Shown piece after piece: positions 34,414 to 41,770 of a stretch of 64,000 nucleotides of DNA; the stretch's first letter is position 1, and every line of letters begins with the position of its first letter. The stretch comes from Terracoccus luteus (lineage in GTDB: Bacteria; Actinomycetota; Actinomycetes; Actinomycetales; Dermatophilaceae): the NCBI RefSeq assembly GCF_003635045.1, contig NZ_RBXT01000001.1:124001-188000 (forward strand), in the 5' to 3' direction. Under the pieces are notes generated by a model. The model was given only the letters and a program-made list of their open reading frames with translations, was not told the origin of the DNA and ran no database searches. The position numbers were made by a program, and so were the translations under genes.

Positions 34414-34899
34414 TCAGCCTCCTTCGGTCGGGTAGGTCGCCCGCAGGGCGGCGATGCCGTCGGCCGCGGCACGGCGGGCTGCCGCGGCTGTGCCGCCGAC
34501 GACGGCGGCGACGTCGGCGTGGGGCAGCCCGGCGACGTGGTGGTAGGCCACGCAGGCCCGTTGCTTCGGGGGCAGCCGCGCCAGCGCCGACCACAGGGCG
34601 TCGTCGGGCAGGGCCGTGTGCGGCTGCTCGTCGGGTCGCCCGGGCCGGTCGGGCAGCTCGTCGACCGGTACGGCCCGGCGAGCCCGCGTGCGGGTGACGT
34701 CGACGGCCTTACGGTGCGCGACGGTGACGAGCCACGCCCGGACGTTCGTGTCGTCGGGCAGCGTGGGCCACGCCTTGAGGGCGGCCAGGAACGTCTCGCT
34801 CCAGGCGTCGTCGGCGTCCGCCGGCCCGACGACGGCCCGGCAGACACGCAGCACCACGTCGCCGTGGTCGCGGACGGTCTGCTCGAACGGGTGCTCCAT
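34414..34899 (-). CDS. ECF-type RNA polymerase sigma factor coupled to ogt
   Basis: 161 residues from the ATG at 34899; an upstream in-frame start at 34965 gives 22 unlikely extra residues. Region 2 is seen in DDAWSETFLAALKAWP and NVRAWLVTVAHRKAVDVTR, and region 4 in LPPKQRACVAYHHVAGLPH. The second helix of the region 4 helix-turn-helix is Ala/Arg-rich (GGTAAAARRAAADGI), a feature of this subgroup. No anti-sigma gene is adjacent; its only co-transcribed partner is ogt. Confidence 0.87.
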   Translation of the reverse strand: MEHPFEQTVRDHGDVVLRVCRAVVGPADADDAWSETFLAALKAWPTLPDDTNVRAWLVTVAHRKAVDVTRTRARRAVPVDELPDRPGRPDEQPHTALPDDALWSALARLPPKQRACVAYHHVAGLPHADVAAVVGGTAAAARRAAADGIAALRATYPTEGG

Positions 34900-35010
34900 G
34901 ACCGGTAGACGCTCCGGGAGGTCGGTGTGTGAGGTGCGTTCTGGGGATGGCCAGCATGACACCACTCAGCGGGGCCATCGCCGGGCGCAGAACCATGCCG
35001 CATCCGTGGT

Positions 35011-35075
35011 CGCGACACCCGCGACACCCGCGACACCCGCGACACCCGCGGACACCCGCGACACCCGCGGACACG
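35011..35075. repeat. 9-bp tandem repeat array (unit CGCGACACC)
   Basis: About seven tandem copies of CGCGACACC occur, two of them carrying an extra G (CGCGGACACC) that makes the unit 10 bp. It lies in the 263-base divergent gap between the ECF sigma factor (-) and the VOC protein (+), about 90 bases before the VOC start. Copy number change could alter promoter spacing. Confidence 0.85.
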
Positions 35076-35162
35076 CAGGCTCCCGGGCGCGGAGGACGCG
35101 AGCGGGTACGTCCGACCCGACCGCGCCCCGCTCCGGTGGGCGCTTGAGAGACGGAGCCACCG

Positions 35163-35630
35163 ATGTCCGAGACACCCGACACCACCGCCACCACCCCGAA
35201 GGCCGTAGCGGACGTCCGCGGCCTCAGCCACGTCCGCCTCACGGTCACCGACATCGCGCGCAGCAAGGAGTTCTACTCGCGCCTCTTCGGCGCGGCCCCC
35301 GCTCTCGACCACAGCGACGAGGTCGACGACCCGTCGGTGCGTGCGGACCCGCAGCGCTTCTACGGCGGCTGCGTCTACGCCATCGGTGACCACCTCCTGG
35401 GCCTGCGTCCCGTCGCCGAGGCGGGCGACCGCTTCGACTCCACCCGCGTCGGCCTCGACCACGTCAGCTTCCAGGTCGGCTCGGTCTCGGACCTCGAGGA
35501 CGCGGTCCGCCGACTCGAGGAGGCAGGCGTCGAGCACGGCGAGATCACCACGCTGGAGCAGCAGGGCATCGCCTTCGTCTCCCTGCAGGACCCCGACGAC
35601 GTCAACCTAGAGCTCACCGCCGCCCTCTGA
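35163..35630 (+). CDS. VOC family protein (glyoxalase/dioxygenase superfamily)
   Basis: 155 residues; ATG with GGAG seven bases upstream. Two beta-alpha-beta-beta-beta halves are recognisable: LSHVRLTVTDIARSKEFYSR opens the first and LDHVSFQVGSVSDLEDAVRR the second. Metal ligands are probably the His residues in these segments and the Glu near the C-terminus (VNLELT). The substrate is unknown. It is divergent from the sigma/ogt pair and convergent with the sortase gene. Confidence 0.88.
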   Translation: MSETPDTTATTPKAVADVRGLSHVRLTVTDIARSKEFYSRLFGAAPALDHSDEVDDPSVRADPQRFYGGCVYAIGDHLLGLRPVAEAGDRFDSTRVGLDHVSFQVGSVSDLEDAVRRLEEAGVEHGEITTLEQQGIAFVSLQDPDDVNLELTAAL

Positions 35631-35635
35631 CGTGA

Positions 35636-35654
35636 GGGCCGCGGTCCGCGGCCC
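35636..35654. terminator. Short bidirectional terminator hairpin
   Basis: GGGCCGCG at 35636-35643 pairs with CGCGGCCC at 35647-35654 around three bases. It sits between the convergent VOC and sortase stops. Confidence 0.65.
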
Positions 35655-35663
35655 CAACGGGCG

Positions 35664-36500
35664 TCAGGGGCGCGCGAGCCTGGCGAACACGACGGTGTTC
35701 GACTCGTACGACTTCGTCCTGTGGTCGTAGGCGCCGCCGCAGGTGATGAGCCGAAGACCGGCGTAGTCGGTCGGGCCGTACACCGTTGTGGTGGGGAAGT
35801 GGTCCCGCCGGTACGACCGCACGGCGTCGATCGTGAACCGCGCGACTGATCGGTCGGCCCGAGTGACCGTCACGGTCTGCCCGGGCCGGACCTCACTGAG
35901 ACGGTAGAAGGCCGCCGGACCGACGGCGGAGTCTAGGTGCCCCACGATGACCGCGGGCCCACGGTTGCCGGGCCTCGATCCCAGGCGGTACCAGGCTGCC
36001 TGGCGTGGGTCGGTCGGGACGCCGATGGTGCCGTCGCGGTTGAGGCCGACCTGGCCCACGGGAGCCGTGATGCCGACGCTCGAGATCGCGATGGAGACCG
36101 GCGCCGCCAGGGCCCCTCGGCTCGAGCGTGCCGCTGGCTTCTCCTTCCCCGCTTTGGTGGACTTCTGCGCACCCCCGGATGCCGTCGGGGCTGGGACGGC
36201 CGTCGGCCTGGCCTGCCGTGACCCTGCCGGAACGGGCGTGGCCGGAGCGGACGCTGTCGCCGGCGGGACGTCTCCCCGCGCCACCGGCACTGCCACGGGC
36301 ACCGACACAGGAACCGCCGCGGATGCCGGTGCCGCCACGTATCGACCCACGAGCACGACCGCGACGGCCAGCAGTGCCAGGGCCAGCGCGAGGTAGGCCC
36401 GGCCCGCGAACGACGGATGCGGCGACCCTGCCCGAGCGTGACGGTGCTGTCGGGACTGGTGGCGACCGGGAGGTCGGCGTGACGGCATCCGGCGGGTCAT
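35664..36500 (-). CDS. Class F sortase
   Basis: 278 residues. A basic N-terminus leads into one membrane helix at about 34-55, then a Pro/Ala/Val-rich spacer to about 130 and the catalytic beta-barrel. The catalytic His lies in VGHLDS near residue 188 and the Cys in LITCGG near residue 251; an Arg follows at the very C-terminus (VVFARL). This is the architecture of actinobacterial class F sortases. The enzyme would cut a sorting signal in an exported protein. The adjacent upstream gene encodes a Tat-exported protein with a sorting-signal-like tail, a candidate substrate. Confidence 0.92.
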   Translation of the reverse strand: MTRRMPSRRPPGRHQSRQHRHARAGSPHPSFAGRAYLALALALLAVAVVLVGRYVAAPASAAVPVSVPVAVPVARGDVPPATASAPATPVPAGSRQARPTAVPAPTASGGAQKSTKAGKEKPAARSSRGALAAPVSIAISSVGITAPVGQVGLNRDGTIGVPTDPRQAAWYRLGSRPGNRGPAVIVGHLDSAVGPAAFYRLSEVRPGQTVTVTRADRSVARFTIDAVRSYRRDHFPTTTVYGPTDYAGLRLITCGGAYDHRTKSYESNTVVFARLARP

Positions 36501-36525
36501 CGTTTCTCTCTCGTGCGCAGAAGGT

Positions 36526-36573
36526 GCGAGCCCTGCGCGGTCACCTCGGGCGAGGCGACCGCGCAGGGCTCGC
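36526..36573 (-). terminator. Terminator hairpin, 17-bp perfect stem, after the ferritin-like gene
   Basis: GCGAGCCCTGCGCGGTC at 36526-36542 pairs with 36557-36573, with a 14-base loop. It lies between the ferritin-like gene stop and the sortase start on the minus strand, so the two genes are probably separate transcripts or partly attenuated. Confidence 0.8.
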
Positions 36574-36584
36574 GGGGATGGCGA

Positions 36585-37736
36585 CTAGACGCCGGCGACG
36601 CCCCCGCTGGAGCCGACGGCCGGGTCACCGGCGGCCTGGGTGCGGTGACGCTGGTACGCACCCGCGGCGGCGACGGCCCCGACCGCGGCGGCCGCCCCGC
36701 CGACGAGCAGGCCGGTGTCTGTACGCTCCGACGCGCCGGCGGTGGGGGCGGTGCCACCGCCACCGGTCGCGGCGCCGCCGGAGGGCATGGAGCCGGCGCC
36801 CTCGCTGGTGTTGAGCGTGCCGTTGACCCCGTCCGGGAAGAAGCCGCCCTCGGTGACCGACTTGGGGTTCAGGTACACGATGTTGAGGACCTGGCCCGGG
36901 GTGCGGCCGAAGGCGATGCCGTTCTCGTCGAGGGGGACGATGTTCGAGCCACCGTCGACCGTGATGCCTTGGTCGAGGTCGGACGACCCGTCGAGGCTGT
37001 CGCGGGCGTCGGAGATCTTGCCCGCCGGGACCTGCAGGCCCATGTTGTAGAGGCTCGTGCGGATCAGGCCCGCGTGGTAGGCCTCGGCGGCGAGGATGCC
37101 GGCAGCCGCGCCGAGGTAGGTCTTGTTGGTCACCAGGGGAGCGGCGCCCTTGTAGGCGGTGACGCCCACGTCCTCGAAGATGAAGGCCGCGAGCAGGAAG
37201 TTCTGCTCGTTCGCGTAGGGGTCGAACGTCTCGCCCTGCTTGATGAGCCCGGCGGCGACCGCGGCACCGGTGAAACTGGTGTTGAGGTCGATCGTGGGGC
37301 GGGCGACGGCCGACTTGCCAAGGGCCGCCCGGAGGAAGGCGACGTGCTGGCCTTCGTCCTTGGCGATCTCCTCGGCGTACTGGCGGATGGCCTTGGTCTT
37401 GAAGGGCACCTTCTTGCCGCCGGAGACGCTGCCCCGGCTTCCGGTACCGGTCGTCAGGTTGTCGGGCAGCCCGTTGCCCGTGGTGGCGCGGTAGTAGAAC
37501 TCGGCCTCGAGGTACTCGAGGTTGAGTGCGAAGTTGAGGATGGCGCCGTCGGTGACGGCGCCGCTGTCGGCCGCCACCGCTGCCGCGGGGGCGGCGGAGG
37601 CACCGGGCGCGCTCAGCAACGTGGCCGCACCCACCCCGGCCGAGGTCAGGCCGGCGGCGCGCATGAAGCGGCGCCGGTCGAGCGGGTTCGCAGCGCTGCG
37701 GTTGATCGCGCTGCGGATGAACGTGGAGTCGAACAT
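36585..37736 (-). CDS. Tat-exported ferritin-like domain protein with C-terminal membrane/sorting-like tail
   Basis: 383 residues; ATG at 37736 with GAAGGGA upstream. A twin-arginine signal (DRRRFMRAAG, about residues 20-29) is followed by the cleavage region APGASAAPAAA. The mature part is a ferritin_2-like four-helix bundle with Glu/His ligands in LEYLEAEFYYRAT, KDEGQHVAFLRAAL and AAEAYHAGLI. After a Gly/Ala/Thr spacer, the tail reads RTDTG, then a hydrophobic stretch (LLVGGAAAAVGAVAAAGAY) and RHR, which resembles a degenerate LPxTG sorting signal. Function of the ferritin-like domain is unknown; desiccation- or stress-related proteins share it. Confidence 0.88.
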   Translation of the reverse strand: MFDSTFIRSAINRSAANPLDRRRFMRAAGLTSAGVGAATLLSAPGASAAPAAAVAADSGAVTDGAILNFALNLEYLEAEFYYRATTGNGLPDNLTTGTGSRGSVSGGKKVPFKTKAIRQYAEEIAKDEGQHVAFLRAALGKSAVARPTIDLNTSFTGAAVAAGLIKQGETFDPYANEQNFLLAAFIFEDVGVTAYKGAAPLVTNKTYLGAAAGILAAEAYHAGLIRTSLYNMGLQVPAGKISDARDSLDGSSDLDQGITVDGGSNIVPLDENGIAFGRTPGQVLNIVYLNPKSVTEGGFFPDGVNGTLNTSEGAGSMPSGGAATGGGGTAPTAGASERTDTGLLVGGAAAAVGAVAAAGAYQRHRTQAAGDPAVGSSGGVAGV

Positions 37737-37942
37737 GTCGATCCCTTCGGTGGGTCGTGCCCGGTGACTTTCCCCGAGTGGGGTCGTCGACGCGCCGGAG
37801 GCCGGCAGCGCCCCGAATCGTGCCAAATGTGTTGCAAACGGACAAGACGGTAAAGGTCAATTCTTCGTCTGTCTCCGATCCCCGCCCGGGCATGTGTGTA
37901 AGTCGGTGGCCGGTCCGCCGACGGCGCTGCCATCGTGGGCCG

Positions 37943-38734
37943 ATGCGCTCCGTGCCGCCACCGCCCCTCACACCGTCCGACGGCACCGACCGCCTGACCG
38001 AGGTGGAGGCGTACTACGACCGGGTGCCCCGGGCGACCGCCACCGCCGAGTCGCACGGACCGTTCACCCTCTTCGTCGCCGACGAGGACAGCGGCTTCGG
38101 GTTCTACGCCCGGCCGACGCTCGGCGGCACGGCCGGCTTCACGCCTGACGACGTCACCGCGGTACTGGCGACGCAGCGCAGTCGAGACCTGCCGCGGGCC
38201 ATCGAGTGGGTGGACGAGGTCACCCCCGACCTGCTCCCTGCGGCGCGCGCCGCGGGGCACGAACCACACCGCTACCCGCTGCTGGTGCTGGCCGGCGACG
38301 CCGACGTCGAGCCCGACCCCCGCGCCCGGGTGCTGGCCCCCGCCGAGCCACACCTCGCGCTCGCCGTCGGCGCCGTGCACGCGGGCTTCACCGGGACCGA
38401 CGACGTGCAGCGGGGCGACCCAGGGTCACGACCGCGCCTCATGGAACAGGGTGACCTCGTCGTCGTGGCCTCCTTCGAGGGCGGGCGCCTCCGCGGCGCG
38501 GGCTCGGCCTCCCCGCGGGGTGCCGTGGCCGAGCTCATGGGCATCGCGGTCCCTCCCGGTCACCGGCACCGCGGGCACGGCACCGCCATCACCCGCTCGC
38601 TCGTCGCCGCCTGCCGCGAGCGTGGGGTGGCGACGGTCTTCCTCACCGCCGGCTCCGACGCGGCCGCCGACATCTACCGCCGCATCGGCTTCGTCGACGT
38701 GGCCACCGCCTGCATCCTCACCGTCGACGACTGA
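37943..38734 (+). CDS. GNAT family N-acetyltransferase
   Basis: 263 residues from the ATG at 37943. The N-terminal half is a degenerate domain; the C-terminal half has the acetyl-CoA site (ELMGIAVPPGHRHRGHGTAI) and the conserved AADIYRRIGF near the end. It is divergent from the ferritin-like gene across a 206-base gap that is AT-richer around 37815-37870 and probably contains both promoters. Substrate unknown. Confidence 0.86.
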   Translation: MRSVPPPPLTPSDGTDRLTEVEAYYDRVPRATATAESHGPFTLFVADEDSGFGFYARPTLGGTAGFTPDDVTAVLATQRSRDLPRAIEWVDEVTPDLLPAARAAGHEPHRYPLLVLAGDADVEPDPRARVLAPAEPHLALAVGAVHAGFTGTDDVQRGDPGSRPRLMEQGDLVVVASFEGGRLRGAGSASPRGAVAELMGIAVPPGHRHRGHGTAITRSLVAACRERGVATVFLTAGSDAAADIYRRIGFVDVATACILTVDD

Positions 38735-38750
38735 GGCACGCGGCCTCGGG

Positions 38751-38801
38751 CCGCGCCGACCGGCATCCCGCGCCGACCGGCATCCCGCGCTGACCGGCAT
38801 C
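38751..38801. repeat. 17-bp tandem repeat x3 carrying the CGGCATCC octamer
   Basis: Three adjacent copies of CCGCGCCGACCGGCATC at 38751, 38768 and 38785 differ at one position (C to T in the third). Each contains the octamer CGGCATCC at its junction. They lie between the GNAT gene and the small acidic protein gene. Confidence 0.85.
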
Positions 38802-38823
38802 CGACTGCGGGTACGTCACCGGC

Positions 38824-39003
38824 ATGAGCGACCAACCAGCCGAGGATGCCGTCGGGACCCGCGCCGAGCTGCTGCCGGAGGAGCAGGTCGTCGGCAGCGA
38901 CGACCCGCAGGCACAGGCGGAGGCCATCTTGGAGGAGTCGGAGGAGCGGACCGAGCACCCGGAGGAGACGCGCGACGAGTCGGTGCAGACGCCCGAGCGC
39001 TGA
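38824..39003 (+). CDS. Small acidic conserved actinobacterial protein (59 residues)
   Basis: ATG at 38824, stop at 39001-39003. The protein is strongly acidic and Gln/Glu-rich, with a segment AQAEAILEESEERTEHPEE predicted as a helix. Short proteins with this EAILEESEERT-type core are, as I recall, conserved in many actinobacteria. Coding bias (G/C at nearly every third position) supports a real gene. No function is known. It is followed 63 bases later by a methyltransferase on the same strand. Confidence 0.75.
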   Translation: MSDQPAEDAVGTRAELLPEEQVVGSDDPQAQAEAILEESEERTEHPEETRDESVQTPER

Positions 39004-39066
39004 CGCTCCACCCCCGAGGCGCGAAAACGCGTTGCCGTCCGCAGCTCGGGTCGGCAGGGTGGGCGG

Positions 39067-39822
39067 GTGACCTCGAGCGACCTGTGGGACGAGGCGACGG
39101 CGAGTCGCTACGACGACGACTCCGCCATGTTCTCGGCGGAGGTGCTGGGGCCGACAGTCGATGTCCTCGCCGAGTTGGCGGGTGACGGTGCCGCGCTCGA
39201 GTTTGCCCTCGGCACAGGCCGGGTGGCCGTCCCGCTGCTGGACCGCGGGGTGCCCGTGACGGGCATCGAGCTGTCGCAGCCGATGGTCGACGTGCTGCGC
39301 ACCAAGGTCGACGCCGGCCGGCTTCCGGTGACGGTGGGCGACATGGCGACGACGCGGGTGCCCGGGCAGTTCTCGCTGGTCTACCTCGTCTTCAACACGC
39401 TCGGCAACCTACGCACCCAGGCCGAGCAGGTGGCGTGCTTTCGCAACGCCGCACGGCACCTCGCCCCCGGCGGCCATTTCGTCATCGAGCTGTGGGTGCC
39501 CGGCATCCGCCAGATGCCGCCGGGGCAGACGGCGGTGCCCTTCGAGGTGTCGCCGGAGCACACCGGCTTCGACACCTACGACCTCGTCACGCAGCAGGGC
39601 ACGTCGCACCACTACACACGCGTCGACGGCGAGACCTACCGTTACGGCACGACGAACTTCCGCTACGTGTGGCCGGCGGAGTGCGACCTCATGGCGCAGC
39701 TGGCCGGGCTCGAGCCCGCGGCTCGGTGGGCGGACTGGTCGCGGGCCGAGTTCACGGCCGACAGCCCCAGTCACGTGTCGGTGTGGCGGATGCCGGTGAG
39801 CGGCGTGGTCGGGGACGGCTGA
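39067..39822 (+). CDS. Class I SAM-dependent methyltransferase
   Basis: 251 residues, GTG start. The SAM-binding motif I appears as LEFALGTGRVAVPLLDRGVP, followed by the acidic post-I residue in VTGIELS. Motif IV is FSLVYLVFNTLGN. The C-terminal part has a beta-rich lid. The substrate cannot be inferred; a small molecule is typical for this subgroup. Confidence 0.88.
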   Translation: MTSSDLWDEATASRYDDDSAMFSAEVLGPTVDVLAELAGDGAALEFALGTGRVAVPLLDRGVPVTGIELSQPMVDVLRTKVDAGRLPVTVGDMATTRVPGQFSLVYLVFNTLGNLRTQAEQVACFRNAARHLAPGGHFVIELWVPGIRQMPPGQTAVPFEVSPEHTGFDTYDLVTQQGTSHHYTRVDGETYRYGTTNFRYVWPAECDLMAQLAGLEPAARWADWSRAEFTADSPSHVSVWRMPVSGVVGDG

Positions 39823-39849
39823 GCCGTCGTCGGACTCGTGATTGATCCG

Positions 39850-39876
39850 TGTCGGATTCGGCGGGGGCCGTTCGTC
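39850..39876 (+). promoter_or_regulatory. Candidate ECF42-type promoter (TGTCGG-N17-CGTC)
   Basis: TGTCGG at 39850-39855 and CGTC at 39873-39876 are separated by 17 bases, 35 bases before the DGPF gene start. The known ECF42 promoter consensus, as I recall it, has TGTCGA at -35 and CGTC or CGAC at -10, so this fits autoregulation of the DGPF-sigma operon. GGAGGAG before 39911 is the ribosome site. Confidence 0.55.
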
Positions 39877-39910
39877 GTAGGTTGACACGACGAACTCCGG
39901 AGGAGACGAG

Positions 39911-40270
39911 ATGCAGTTCTTGATGCTGGTGTGTGGAGAGCCCGAGGGCACGACGACGGCGGTGACGGAGGACGACCGCGAGGCGGCACCCGACGTGGAG
40001 CAGTGGTGGCAGTCGGCCAACGACGAGGGCACGTACGTCATGGGGGAGCGGCTGCGGCCGGCGACCGAGGCCGTGACGGTGCGGGTGCGGGCGGGGCAGG
40101 TGCTGCGCACGGACGGTCCCTTCGCCGAGGTGAACGAGATCGTCTACGGCTTCGACGTGCTCGAGTGCGACTCGATGGACGAGGCGGTGCGGATCGCCTC
40201 CGGCCACCCGATGGCCTACGCCGGGGTCATCGAGGTGCGTGCGATGTGGCCGTTCGACGGCGGTGAGTGA
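39911..40270 (+). CDS. YciI-related DGPF domain protein
   Basis: 119 residues with GGAGGAG upstream. The DGPF motif is present in VLRTDGPFAEVNEIVYGF (about residues 64-82), and the YciI-like fold opens with MQFLMLVCG. Its coding end overlaps the start of an ECF sigma factor by eight bases. DGPF proteins are the constant genomic partner of ECF42 sigma factors; their biochemical role is unclear. Confidence 0.92.
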   Translation: MQFLMLVCGEPEGTTTAVTEDDREAAPDVEQWWQSANDEGTYVMGERLRPATEAVTVRVRAGQVLRTDGPFAEVNEIVYGFDVLECDSMDEAVRIASGHPMAYAGVIEVRAMWPFDGGE

Positions 40271-41420
40271 CCCGGCATCCGCTCTGGCGGGTGCACTGAG
40301 GCGGGAGCGGGTGGCGATCGTCGCCTCGCTCATCCGGCTGACGGGCGACTGGGACCTCGCGGAAGACTGCGTGCACGACGCCGCCGAGCGTGCGCTGACG
40401 ACGTGGCCGCGCGACGGCGTACCCGGCAACCCGGCGGCGTGGCTGACGACGGCGGCCCGCCGCCGGGCGCTCGACGTGCTGCGCCGGCGGGGGCGGGAGG
40501 CGTCGGCGCTGCGCGAGGTCGTGGCGACGGAGGCGGTGGGTGTCGGCGTTGGCGGCGATGCGGGGGGCGGCTACTTCGACGACCGGCTGCGGCTGCTCTT
40601 CGCGTGCTGCCACCCGTCGCTGTCGCTGCAGGACCGGGTGGCACTGACGCTCAAGACGGTGTGCGGTCTGTCGACGCGTGACATCGCCCGGCTGTTCGTG
40701 GTGGGCGAGGCGACGATGGGGCAGCGGCTCCTGCGGACGCGCAGGCAAGCGGCGCGAGAGGCGTTGGCCTTCGCGGTGCCGCCCGCCGATCAGGTCGACG
40801 ACCGGGTGGACGGGGTGCTGGCCGTGATCTACCTCGTCTTCACTGAGGGCTACGCCGTGGGAGGCGAGGGGCTGCGTGACGAGCTCGCCGACGAGGCCCT
40901 GGTGCTGGCCCAGCTCGCGACGTGGCTGCTGCCGCAGCACGCCGAGGCGCACGCACTGCGGGCGCTGGTGCTGCTGCAGCACGCCCGCCGGCCGGCCCGC
41001 GTGGATGCTGACGGCGAGCTGGTGCCGCTGGACGAGCAGGACCGGACGCTGTGGGACCGCTCGCTGATCGCGGCTGGGGTGGAGTCGCTGCGGCAGGCGC
41101 GGGGGTTGGTGGTCGACGGGGTGGTCGGGCCGTACCGGGTGCAGGCAGAGATCGCGGCATTGCACAGCACGGCACCGTCGTTCGACATGGTCGACTGGGA
41201 CGCGGTGGTCGGCTGGTACGACGGGCTGCTCGAGGCAACCGGGTCACCGTCGGTCGAGCTGAATCACGTGGTGGCCATCGCCATGCGCGACGGCGCTGAC
41301 GCCGGGCTCGTGGCCCTCGATGCGTCATCTGACGCGTGTCGAGCGATGCCCGACGCAGCCGCGGTGCGCGCCGGCCTGCTGCGGCGCGCGGGGCTCATCG
41401 CCGATACAAGTGCGCCCTAG
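40263..41420 (+). CDS. ECF42-type RNA polymerase sigma factor with C-terminal extension
   Basis: 385 residues from the GTG at 40263. Region 2 is seen in DWDLAEDCVHDAAERALTTW, region 4 in LQDRVALTLKTVCGLSTRDI. The remaining 200 residues form the helical (TPR-like, DUF6596) extension of the ECF42 group, including AVIYLVFTEGYAVGGEGLRD. In this group the extension regulates the sigma factor in place of an anti-sigma. The overlap with the DGPF gene confirms the pair. Confidence 0.92.
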   Translation: MSDPASALAGALRRERVAIVASLIRLTGDWDLAEDCVHDAAERALTTWPRDGVPGNPAAWLTTAARRRALDVLRRRGREASALREVVATEAVGVGVGGDAGGGYFDDRLRLLFACCHPSLSLQDRVALTLKTVCGLSTRDIARLFVVGEATMGQRLLRTRRQAAREALAFAVPPADQVDDRVDGVLAVIYLVFTEGYAVGGEGLRDELADEALVLAQLATWLLPQHAEAHALRALVLLQHARRPARVDADGELVPLDEQDRTLWDRSLIAAGVESLRQARGLVVDGVVGPYRVQAEIAALHSTAPSFDMVDWDAVVGWYDGLLEATGSPSVELNHVVAIAMRDGADAGLVALDASSDACRAMPDAAAVRAGLLRRAGLIADTSAP

Positions 41421-41770
41421 AGCCGGACCGGCAAGGCACGTCCAGATCCTGCCCACGCGCACTACTTCCTGCGCCGCGACGCCGAGGTCACACGACGTCG
41501 CATCGTTCTCATGGGCCTGGGGCAGGCTGCGCCTGACGCACCAAGGGCAGTCATACGCGGCGGTGTGACGTGGCCGCTCTCGCGGCGGAGTGGGTGCGAC
41601 ATTCTCGTTGCACCCGCCGCCGCTCACGACTACCGCCCAGGCCGCGCGCTATTGGCTCGGCATTTTGCCGCGTCCACTCGCAGGTGATCGATCGCGCCAC
41701 CCGAGCCGACGCCGGTCGCCGGGTCGATCCGGGTGTCTGCCGCTGGGTTGGAACGGGTGCAGGCGTGTCG
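41421..41770. other. 350-base gap without a convincing gene
   Basis: This stretch between the ECF42 sigma stop and the CDF transporter stop has mixed codon phase, slightly lower GC and AT patches such as CTATTGGCTCGGCATTTTGC. Short open frames on both strands have no recognisable protein and poor third-position GC. It contains no strong terminator hairpin, although two genes converge here. It may be a decayed gene or an unrecognised RNA. Confidence 0.5.

Noticed and set aside
35011-35075. Short repeats considered as a CRISPR array
   Set aside because: Units are 9 bp, contiguous and without spacers; no cas genes nearby. The 8-bp array at 10793 fails for the same reason.
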